Below are positions 54,974-64,000 of a stretch of DNA of 64,000 nucleotides, one piece after another. The notes below the pieces were generated by a model, which made no database searches, was not told the DNA's origin, and saw nothing but the letters and a program-made list of their open reading frames with translations. Position 1 is the stretch's first letter. Every line of letters begins with the position of its first letter. Source of the stretch: Anomaloglossus baeobatrachus (lineage: Eukaryota; Chordata; Amphibia; Anura; Aromobatidae). The stretch is taken from contig NC_134353.1 in NCBI RefSeq assembly GCF_048569485.1, positions 702,138,958 to 702,202,957 of the forward strand. The letters run 5' to 3'. A program made the translations under genes and the position numbers.

Positions 54974-56936
54974 CTTTGTGGACAGACTCCCTTTTGTGCC
55001 TTTTAGTGGAGCTATACCTTTGATTAATATTGGCTATGCATCTAGCAATTGTCACAGAGGGCTAAAATAGCAGCAAAGTCACTGTGCTTTTCCCACTGTT
55101 TTAGAAAATGCAACAAGAAAAAAGCTCAAATGGCCAGAACACAGCCTAGGTAAATAACATACCCAACAGGTGCTGTGGTCAGAGCTGGTATTATGTGCCA
55201 ATTATAGCATTATGAGTGCTTTGCAGCATGTGTGTTATATACATCTGATTGGGGTTCATCCTGCAGCATGCGCATGGCATTTTTACAGACCTCATTCAGA
55301 TTTATGGGATGAATTTCAGATGCAGAATTTTAGGCAAACAATCTGTTGAGCATATCCTGATAATGTTCTTCTGTGAATGAGCTGTTTAATACTACCTGCA
55401 TAATTAGAGTAAAAATAAAGCCATAACCATCAGCACTTGCTAGCCAGATGACAGATCTACTTTAAAGTCTGTGCGTGCACACACACAGATACATTAAAAT
55501 ACATCATCATCCGAAATCAATTTGTGTTGTAATTAGCAATGCCGGAGTGACATGTGGCGCTTCGGAGATGATGCTGCAGACAATGGTGTAATTGTTGTAC
55601 TTTTTGAAAATGTAAATGAAATCTTCACATCCCTGTAGTGAAGCAATTTCTCACCACCAGGCCTGTTAGGTCTTGTCACGTTGTCTTTTGTCTCAAAGTA
55701 AATGCTTTTCTTAGCTTGGGTAGAGCATACTTCCCACCCCAATAAGTTGCATGCTGTTCAGAGCATCATGGAGGCAGGGTGGGGGGGCATACCATGGTAA
55801 TTGCTATATCTGACCTCTGATAGCAAGATCTTGCAGTGGACCCTGTAATTGCCCCTCCAATATATTTACTCACTGTCTCTTGCAGATCTTACCTGCTACT
55901 ACTAACCACTCGGTGGTATTCAGATTGTCATTCATCAGCCTTAATGCTGGTTGAAAGGAACTCTGGGGTTTATTTTAGTAGGTGACAAAGCATCAGTCAC
56001 CATTGAAACTGCTATTATATAACCAAAGGTATTTAATTTTAAATCATGTAAAGTGCTCGGAGATGGATTTCATTGCAGCTCAGACTGATGTGTGTGTATA
56101 TGTAGGTCAACATTTCTTTTATTGTTAGTACTTTCCCATTAAACGTTTGTAAGAGAAGGAATTATTTAAATGAACATTATACTAAAACATTAAATAAACC
56201 ACATTGTCTACATAGTTCTCGCTGAATAAGTGATGATTAGTCCCTAGCTTGAGAAAAGTTATGTTCAAAGGATATCATTTTTAATGATGGCCTCTAGGGG
56301 CAGCGTTCCACTGGAACTCAGGAGCATATGGCTGGTATTTGAAAGCTTCATCTATTCTTTGACAGGTCTGTTTTTACAGCTGCTGCTGCTCTGGGCACTG
56401 TGTGAACGTACCCAAAATTAGCTGTAGGTCCAAGCAGAAAGAAAGAAAAAATGAAAAATATGTTTTACTATGTCTGCAGCTCAAGGCAGGTATTGGTAAA
56501 TGGGGAGGTAAAGCAGCACCTTAGGTACATAACATAAAAGTCTGCTCCATAAACATTTACATAGCACTGCCCATGCAGATGTTTGTGCGCCCTCTTTCCT
56601 CTGCATACGCCAGTTCCACTGCCTTTAAGGAGACTCATTGGTGAGGGGTTGCCTGTGGATTTAGAGATTGCAGAGCTTGACGAAACCACAAACAGTGTTG
56701 CTGCATAAATATGTGAGCACATTACTTCAGAGAGCTGTCAGTACCATTCACGAGCAAATCTTTTCATGCACTGCATAAGCATTTTTTGTGTTTCACTGTA
56801 ATGGGTGAGGACTGTGCTCCGTATGAGTCATGGGTAGGATCGGCAGTCATTAAAGTTAGAATTGTTTTAAGACATCTCATGCACACAACCATAGCGTATG
56901 GGGATTTGCTTCTTTTTTTAATCTACGTATTAAAGT
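54974..56936. other. Non-coding DNA, nothing recognised
   Basis: No convincing open frame, repeat boundary or RNA gene. Confidence 0.4.
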
Positions 56937-57369
56937 GATAAGGGTGAGTGCACACGATCAGTGTATGCAGCGTTTAGGCCGCAGCGTGTTATCCAAAAGG
57001 CTGAATTGTACAGAACAGACATAGTAGATGGGAAATCTCGCATTGCACTCAGCTCCATGAAAGACAATGCTGCAGCTCAGACCTGTGAGTTTTTTCTCAG
57101 CATGCTGCGATTGTCTGCGAGTCTTGGATCACCCACACTCATACAAGTCTATGGGTGCGAGTGAAACATCGGACTGCACTTGGATGACATTCGAGTGCAG
57201 TTAGCTATACGCACAGGTTGACAATGGAGGAGATGGTGAGACAACTCTCTCCCTCTCCTCCACAGCTGTGATCATAGTTACCTGAGTCTCGGTCACGCTC
57301 GCAGCAGAGTCTAAGCCGAGGGTCACTGGCATAACGCATCCGATGCCATACGCTAGTGTGACTCCAGCC
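56937..57369. mobile_element. MITE fragments: GGGTGAGTGCACACG end plus Harbinger-like copy
   Basis: AAGGGTGAGTGCACACGATC at 56942 is a left end like that at 47602. From about 56997 the sequence matches the Harbinger-like MITE at 41496: TGGGTGCGAGTGAAACATC and CACGCTCGCAGCAGAG in the same order. It ends AGTGTGACTCCAGCC TAA at 57369. The left terminus of the second element is worn. Confidence 0.7.
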
Positions 57370-58800
57370 TAAGGGTGGTTTTACACAGCGGTTCATGCAG
57401 TTTTCTAAGCCAAATGCACCACTGGATTTTATAGTCATGGTAATTATAAAGGAAAGACTGATACTTCTGTCTTCTCTTTGGGCAATAAAAAATACTGCAT
57501 TAATAACTGCAGTGGCATTAAACCCCCCCCCCCCCCGAAAAAACAGTGTGATGCGACCCTAAAGAGAAAAGCTTTAAGGGGTTATTCCTCCAAGTCATCC
57601 TCTATCTTAGAAATAGGAGATAACTTGCTGATCGCTAAGGGTCTGACTGTTGTTCTCCAGTGATCTTGAGAAAGGAGCTTTTTAAGGATGGTAACGTACC
57701 TCTGCAGCCCCATCTAGAATGGAGCAGAGGTTCACATCTGGGCTTTACTCCATTCACTGTCTAAGGGACCACCAAATACACTCCGCTTTTTCTGGCAGTC
57801 CCATAGACAATGAACAGAGTGGAGGTCATGCACGCGCATCTCTGCTCCATACCGGACAGAGCTGCACAGCTTTATTCTCTGGGTTCCAAAGACCCGAAAT
57901 CTGACTTTCTGTTGGTCCCAACCTTCCGGCCCTAGTGATCCATAAGTTGATTTTTTGCGACTAACCCTTTCAGAATAACTATTTTTTCACAAAAATCTCT
58001 AGTATAGGTAACTTAAGGGTAATTTGTAGTGATGTAAACCTTGCTTTCTTTATAATGCAGTGGGAATGGCACTGCATAACAGGTCATACTAGTAGTGAGT
58101 GAGTAATGCGATCTTTTGTCAGGAATCTTTGTTATCAGTAATACTTCCCCTTCTATCCTTATTAGGAGAGCGCCTGAATTCCTGAGTGGTACGTAATGCA
58201 GTCTTGGGTCCATGGTCCACCTCAGGACTGTACGTTTATGGCAGGAAGCGTGCCATGAGATATTCTCAGAAATGTAAAAAAAACTTCCAGCATTTCCCCT
58301 TTGAGCTGTTTATTTTGTGCAAGTCTATGTAACTGCACCGAGCATGACAATGGCAGGACTATAGTGAAATATTCACAATACATTTCTTAGGTGCGTGAGA
58401 TACAGATATTATGCCCTTACTGCTGTTGACATAGCTCCTTATACTACACTTAATTCCGCTATGCTAGAAGGAAAATGGAGAATAACAGATAAGGACGGTG
58501 AATTGCTCCATTGTGATCAGTAATTGTACTTCTAAAGTAGAAGTGTGATAAAATGTATACAGCATCGATAATGCCGGCAATTTCTTCATTTTCTTTAGAA
58601 GTCCACTATCCATGAGGAGAGGTGAGCATTTCCCATCATACAACACCCTTCCTTGACTACAGGGGTACAACGTTTTAACAACTATGCAGAATATGCCAAG
58701 AAACTGTCCAAGCAAAAGTAATTAGATCTATCGAATGAGAACTCCTTCTGTAAGCGATGCCTGCTATATACATAAGTCTGTGATCGAACAGAATGTAGAC
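57370..58800. other. Non-coding DNA with a weak T2-like end
   Basis: CTTTAAGGGGTTATTCCTCC near 57571 may be a decayed T2-like terminus; no partner found. A short C run lies at 57524-57535. Otherwise nothing recognised. Confidence 0.35.
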
Positions 58801-60290
58801 ACAAGTTGCCAGCCCGATCTACGAATGCTACTCACCTCAGTTGCTGACTGGAGCTGACCGGAGCGGCGGTGAGTAGCGCGATCAGCTGAGCTGTCACTGT
58901 GGTTACCCGCGGCCACCGCTGCATCCACCGCTGGATCCAGTGACAGCGGGTAACCTCAGTGACAGCTCAGCCGATAGCGCGGCTGTCTTCATTAGCTGCG
59001 TGGAGGTGACCGGAGCGGCTGTGTCTGCTGCAGCTCCGGTCACCTCCATGCAGCAGCGCTGGATGCGACGCTGGAGGACTGTGGAGTACGCCGGACAAGG
59101 AGGGCTTTTTGGGGCTGATTAAAGTGGTGAACCAGGGAATGTGTTTGTGTTTTATTTCTAATAAAGGATTTTTTCGGGCGTGTGTGTTTATTTACTGTAA
59201 TTTACAGATTAATCATGGAGGGTGTCTCATAGACGCCTGACATGATTAATCTAGGACTTATTGGCAGCTATGGGCTGCCAATAACTCCTTATTACCCCGA
59301 TTTGCCAACGCACCAGGGCAAATCGGGAAGAGCCGGGTACAGTCCCAGAACTGTCGCATATAATGTATGCGGCAATTCTGGGCGGCTGTTGGGTGATATT
59401 GTTAGGCTGGGGGGCTCCCCATAACGTGGAGCTCCCCATCCTGAGAATACCAGCCTTCTGCCGTATGGCTTTATCTGGCTGGTTTTAAAATTGGGGGGGA
59501 CCGCACGCCGTTTTTTTTAATTATTTAATTATTTATTTCACTACACAGTATAGACACGCCCACCGGCTGCTGTGATTGGGTGCAGTGTGACACCTGTCAC
59601 TCAGCATGGGGGGGCGTGTCTCACTGTAACCAATCATAGGCGCCGGTGGGCGGGGTAAGCAGGGAATAGGAGATTGTTTAATGGGAGGCCGGCTTTTTCA
59701 AAACAGTAAAAGCCGCCGGAGCAGTGTGAATGCCGTGCAGCGCCGGGGATCGGGGATCGGTGAGTATGAGAGAGGGCTGCTCAATTCAGTTACTCAGGAG
59801 ATTAGCGGTCACCGGTGAGTCCTTCACAGGTGACCGCTAATCAGGACGCGACACAGACAGAGCCGCAGCATGACAATGAAGTCGGGTGAAGTTCACCCGA
59901 GTTCATTCTGACAGTGCGGCTCTGTCTGTGTCTGCTGTCATCTGCCATTCACAGCTGCTACATGGCTGTCTGTGTCTGCTGTTAGCGGCCATGTAGCAGA
60001 GCTGAATGGCAGATGACATAGTAAAAACGCATCCCTACACATTACACACGCTTGGCAAGTCAGTAAATAAAAAAAAAAAAGGGTGCCCAATGCATACGTC
60101 ACAGAACACATGATCTAAAGGATCGCACACAAAATTGACCAATTTAACATAGGCTACTAACGCACGTGTGACAGCAAATGAACGACCTACGTGCAATCTC
60201 ATTAGATCGCATATGCGACCTGGGCGTGTCACATCGCATACGAGATCGCATACCTAATTGTAAGGTGTAAAGCTGGCTTTAGGGGCGAGC
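58801..60290. mobile_element. Foldback-rich DNA element, right end at 60289
   Basis: Several hairpins occur: GGAGGTGACCGGAGC facing GCTCCGGTCACCTCC (59004-59049), GTCGGGTGAAGTTCACCCGA (about 59881-59900), and GTCATCTGCCATTCACAGCT facing AGCTGAATGGCAGATGAC (59937-60018). A TTTTATTTCTAATAAA motif near 59150 also occurs in the giant foldback (about 9762). The right end GTAAAGCTGGCTTTA resembles the MITE ending at 29874. A matching left end was not found, so the unit may be composite. Confidence 0.5.
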
Positions 60291-61001
60291 ATTGGGAAGT
60301 CCTCATACACATGTTAAGTGCTGGCCAAGCCCACCGATATTAGGTTCGGGAACGTAGGTCTAATGTGTATGGGGACCATCAGGTGATAGGTTTATATATT
60401 TGCAAAAATATAGCAGTATTTGACTACACAGCATGCACAGAGATGGTAGAGCTCAAGATTTATGGAAGAAAACTACTAGAAGTAAAACGCCTAAAGAGTG
60501 ATCTACTTTTGTCTGTTTTGCACTTCCCTCTCTGACGCATAAAGGCAGGTGGTGTGCACCTATTCATAAGACCCGGTTCATTGGCTATATCTGTATTTTG
60601 TGGCCACTGGATGGGAGCCCTAAAAATCACCACTACCCTAGAGACATTCACAGCTCTTCTTTTGATTTGCCAGCATGAAGTGATGTATGTCCGTCACACC
60701 GCAATGATTATGTTACGAAAGGCCGACTTTTCAAAAGAACTCTGGCATCCATACACATTGGACTGCTGATAGCCAAAAAATTGTTGGGCCGACAGTTATC
60801 ACTCTTGACGCTCCACTACATGGGAATGTTTGACTTAGCTGAGTGCCCCTGTATTTTGTACAAGAGAGCTGATGGGGAAGAGTTGGAAGGCCCCCATTTC
60901 CATTACATTGACAGCTGGACCTCCTGATATCAGTATGTTCAGGTGACTTTAGGCTATGTAAGCCAATAGAAAGATACAATATTTTAGAATATTTAAAGCA
61001 C
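60291..61001. other. Non-coding DNA, nothing recognised
   Basis: No supported feature. Confidence 0.4.
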
Positions 61002-61431
61002 TGCTCCAGTAGTTTTTTTTTATTGCACCGCTGTACTGGTGCTTTAAATGTAATTCTCCTGTCTAATACTCACCTGCCTCTGTTATCATTTGTTTCTAGC
61101 GTTGCTCCAGTTGGTCTCTGATGATTTGTGACCAGACAGCGCGCTCCAGTGTTTCATGGAGCGCTCCAGAGGTCACAACTCATTACAAGTCTATCCAAGT
61201 CTATCAGAGCTTTGTTTTGACTCTCAGAGTTGTATTTAGACTTTGTGACAAAACTTATGACTACTGACCAGTCAGAAGTTCCGGTGACAAGATGGCGACA
61301 AGGAACTGGAGTAGCAACAAAAATGGATGAAAAAGCCAGAGTTTAAGTATGAGACAGAGGACAAAGGACTTTGATTTAAAGCATCACTCCAGTGCTGAAT
61401 CCCCCCCTCTTCCCGCTGGAGTGGTGCTTCA
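61002..61431. mobile_element. TIR element with TTTAAAGCACTGCTCCAG ends
   Basis: TTTAAAGCACTGCTCCAGTA at the left; the right region has GCATCACTCCAGTGC and again CTGGAGTGGTGCTTC. The internal TACTCACCTG motif is like T2 elements. About 430 bp; the right end is duplicated or rearranged. Confidence 0.6.
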
Positions 61432-61783
61432 ACATTATAAGTTTGGCCATTCACAAAAAGCGAATTTCCTTTACTGATATTATTCTGCAACTTCTGAACT
61501 TGAGATCATTTTTTTTCTAGCTGAAGTATGTTTTGACTCAGTGTATATTTGTGCTATAAACACCTATCCATTATTTTAATATGAAGCTATGAAATAAAAT
61601 ATTACATTTGTTTCCTGATGTGCTTGAATAAATCAGCCATAAAGTCAATCCTGCAAAATGTTATTAGTGTAAGGGTGTATATAAAGCTGAGAGCAAGCAT
61701 TCCTACTCCAAATACTACTATATAGTTGACTGTACTCTCAAGTACCCCCATTATCCACAATACCATCATTACACAGCAGTATA
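61432..61783. other. Non-coding DNA, nothing recognised
   Basis: AT-rich spacer before the Tc1 element. Confidence 0.4.
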
Positions 61784-62710
61784 CAGTACAGACCAAAAGT
61801 TTGGACATACCTTCTCATCTGTAGAACAACTATTAAGAGGAGACTTTGTGCAGCAGGCCTTCATGGTAAAATAGCAGTTAGGAAACCACTGCTAAGGACA
61901 GGCAACAAGCAGAGGAGACTTGTTTGGGATAAAGAACACAAGGAATGGACATAAGACCAGTCGAAATCTGTGCTTTGGTCTGATGAGTCCAAATTTGAGA
62001 TCTTTGGATCCAACCACCGTGTCTTTGTAGAAAAGGTGAACGGATGGACTCTACGTGCCTGGTTCCCACCGTGAAGCATGGTGGAGGAGGTGTGACGGTG
62101 TGGGGGTGCTTTGCTGGTGACACTGTTGGATTTATTCAAAATTGAAGGCATACTGAATCAGCATGGCTATCACAGCATCTTGCAGCGGCATGCTATTCCA
62201 TCCGGTTTGCGTTTAGTTGGACCATCATTTATTTTTCAACAGGACAATGACCCCAAACACACCTCCAGGCTGTGTAAGGGCTATTTGACTAAGAAGGAGA
62301 GTGATGGGGTGCTACGCCAGATGACCTGGCCTCCACAGTCACCAGACTTGAACCCAATTGAGATGGTTTGGGGTGAGCTGGGCCGCAGAGTCAAGGCAAA
62401 AGGGCCAACAAGTGCTAAGCATCTCTGGGAACTCCTTCAAGACTGTTGGACATCCATTTCCGGTGACTGCCTCTTGAAGCTCATCAAGAGAATGCCAAGA
62501 GTGTGCAAAGTAGTAATCAAAGCAAAAGGTGGCTACTTTGAGGAACCTAGAATATAAGACATATTTTCAGTTGTTTCACACTTTTTTAAGTATTTCAATC
62601 CACGTTTTGATGTCTTCAATGTGAATCTACAATTTTTAGAGTCATGAAAATAAAGAAAACTCTTTGAATGAGGTGTGTCCAAACTTTTGGTCTGAGTTTG
62701 GTCTGTACTG
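61784..62710 (+). mobile_element. Tc1-type transposon with DD38E transposase, internally shortened
   Basis: TA (61782-61783 and 62711-62712) flanks ends CAGTACAGACCAAAAGTTTG and complement CAGTACAGACCAAACTCAGA, the right end carrying a small extra insert before CCAAAAGTTTGG. At 927 bp it is shorter than a complete Tc1 element; the N-terminal half of the transposase is missing or reduced to scraps. Confidence 0.9.
62111..62557 (+). pseudogene. Tc1-type transposase, C-terminal part, DD38E spacing
   Basis: A 148-codon frame with FIFQQDNDPKHTSRLCKGYL (second catalytic Asp at 62243-62245) and WPPQSPDLNPIEMVW (Glu at 62360-62362). I count 38 residues between them, so the spacing is DD38E, unlike classic DD34E Tc1. 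Upstream, SDESKFEIFGSNHRVF (about 61980-62028), with the first Asp, is readable but separated by stops and frame changes, and the helix-turn-helix region is gone. The C-terminal piece keeps both catalytic residues, but the gene as a whole cannot give a complete enzyme. DD38E Tc1-like families have been described in animals; membership here is inferred from spacing. Confidence 0.85.
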
Positions 62711-62712
62711 TA

Positions 62713-62930
62713 TATTAGATCTATACTAGAAGTAGTAGCGATGCATCCTTGGCTTACAGAACGTTTCGTCATGGATGACTATCCTTCATTCTGACATTCT
62801 TTTCACAATAGTCTGAGTGCAAAATGGAGGCCAAACTGAAATATTGGTTACCCACGAATGTGAGTAATGTCGTACAGTGCCCGCAGAACGGTATTTGGAA
62901 TAAATAGGTTGTGTACTGGTATGCTGACAC
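62713..62930. other. Short spacer
   Basis: Nothing recognised. Confidence 0.4.
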
Positions 62931-63789
62931 TAAAGGTCCAGTCACACTAAGCAACTTACAAGCGATCCCAACAACGATAGGGATCGCTGGTAAGTTGCTG
63001 GTGAGATGTCACACTGCGACGCTCCAGCGATCCCACCAGCAACCTGACCTGGCAGGGATCGCTGGAGCGTCGCTACACGAGTTGCTGGTGAGCTCACCAG
63101 CAACCAGTGACCAGCCCCCAGCGCCGCGTGGAAGATGCTGCGCTTGGTAACTAAGGTAAATATCGGGTAACCAACCCGATATTTACCTTGGTTACCAGCG
63201 CACGGAGCTACACGTGCAGAGAACAGGGAGCAGCGCACACTGAGCGCTGGCTCCCTGCTCTCCTTGTTACAGCACACATCGGGTTAATTACCCGATGTGT
63301 GCTGCAGCTAAATGTGCACAGAGCAGGGAGCCGCACACTCTGCTTAGCGCTGGCTCCCTGCTCTGCTAGCTACAGCACACATGGGGTTAATTAACCCGAT
63401 GTGTCCTGCAGCTACATGTGCACAGAGCAGGAGCCGGCACTGACAGTGAGAGCGGCGGAGGCTGGTAACAAAGGTAAATATCGGGTAACCAAGGACAGGG
63501 CTTCTTGGTTACCCAATGTTTACTGTGGTTACCAGCCTCCGCAGAAGCCGGCTCCTGCTGCCTGCACATTTATTGTTGCTGTCTAGCTGTCACACACAGC
63601 GATCTGTGCTTCACAGCGGGAGAGCAACAACTAAAAAATGGCCCAGGACATTCAGCAACAACCAACGACCTCACAGCAGGGGCCAGGTTGTTGCTGGATG
63701 TCACACACAGCAACATCGCTAGCAACGTCACAAAAGTTGTTCGTTAGCAGCGATGTTGCTAGCGATGTTGCTTAGTGTGACGGGGCCTT
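62931..63789. mobile_element. Foldback MITE with GTCACACTAAGCAAC ends
   Basis: AAGGTCCAGTCACACTAAGC pairs with the right end, whose complement is AAGGCCCCGTCACACTAAGC. Interior hairpins include TGCAGCTAAATGTGCACAGA and near-duplicate blocks (GCGCTGGCTCCCTGCTCT, TAAATATCGGGTAACC in both orientations). About 860 bp, non-coding. Confidence 0.8.
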
Positions 63790-63864
63790 AATATACATAG
63801 CACTGTTATCAGTAGCCGTGAAGTGTCCAGATAATAATGTGTGTACTGCCAACTGAAAACCTCT

Positions 63865-64000
63865 AAAGCTGGGTTCACACTAAACGACAGCGACAACGAC
63901 GTCGCTGTTACGTCACCATTTTCGGTGACGTAACAGCGACCTTGTAAGTCGCTGTTATGATCGCTGCTTAGCTGTCAAACACAGCAGAAGCAGCGATCAT
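63865..64000. mobile_element. Foldback MITE, left end, cut by window edge
   Basis: AAAGCTGGGTTCACACTAAA begins a sequence with a strong hairpin: GTCGCTGTTACGTCACC faces GGTGACGTAACAGCGAC around ATTTTC (63900-63939). The right end lies beyond the window. Confidence 0.65.

Noticed and set aside
1-64000. tRNA, rRNA or small RNA genes
   Set aside because: I looked for cloverleaf-like and box A/B patterns by eye and found none I could support; a covariance-model scan would be needed to exclude them.

Overview
This window looks like nuclear DNA from a frog (Anura; species not resolved). Three things point there: a vertebrate ARVCF exon with a protein start close to the tetrapod orthologue; many elements with TTAA target sites and AGGGAACC/AGGGGTTG-type ends, as in the Kolobok-like T2 transposons known from Xenopus; and a full-length L1-type LINE, hAT elements and several Tc1 families. 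Only one host coding exon is recognisable, at 17518-17733 on the + strand. It is the first coding exon of ARVCF (armadillo repeat catenin). The rest is best read as its flanking introns, filled with transposons.

Layout. 1-792: 3' part of a Tc1-type transposon whose transposase has DD35E spacing. 1126-6324: old T2-like elements. 7870-13204: a giant, nearly perfect foldback element with TTAA ends, about 2.3-2.5 kb arms and long alternating purine-pyrimidine arrays. 13970-14665: a T2 element. 15032-15640: a degenerate minisatellite. 15780-16097: a Tc1 remnant. 17485-17733: the ARVCF exon, followed 177 bp later by a foldback T2 element. 19309-19450: a (TA)n palindrome. 21012-28825: a T2-like element split by a 7.06 kb hAT transposon (21112-28168, 8-bp target duplication) that carries a broken BED-finger transposase and two internal tandem arrays. 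29308-29874: a MITE. 29926-36559: a full-length L1-type LINE on the minus strand with both ORFs open and a 14-bp target duplication.

37107-39050: two abutting Tc1-type elements. 41416-42020: a Tc1 end split by a Harbinger-like MITE. 42355-42882: a T2 element with an inner foldback insertion. 44500-46257: three TIR elements in a row. 47167-51161: a non-autonomous hAT (8-bp target duplication) swollen by a 2-kb, 28-bp minisatellite. 51271-52110 and 54702-54965: MITEs, two of them sharing termini with the large hAT. 56937-60290: MITE fragments and foldback-rich sequence. 61002-62710: a TIR element and a Tc1 element with DD38E spacing. 62931-64000: two more foldback MITEs.

The genes do not form a pathway. 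The elements interact through nesting: hAT into T2, Harbinger-like into Tc1, foldback into T2. Autonomous-looking elements (hAT, L1) sit beside non-autonomous relatives that probably depended on the same kinds of enzymes. The most unusual structures are the giant foldback, the tandem duplication of the hAT transposase's C-terminal tail, and the two hAT MITEs sharing ends with the large hAT. All assignments come from reading the sequence and from recalled family features; nothing was searched.
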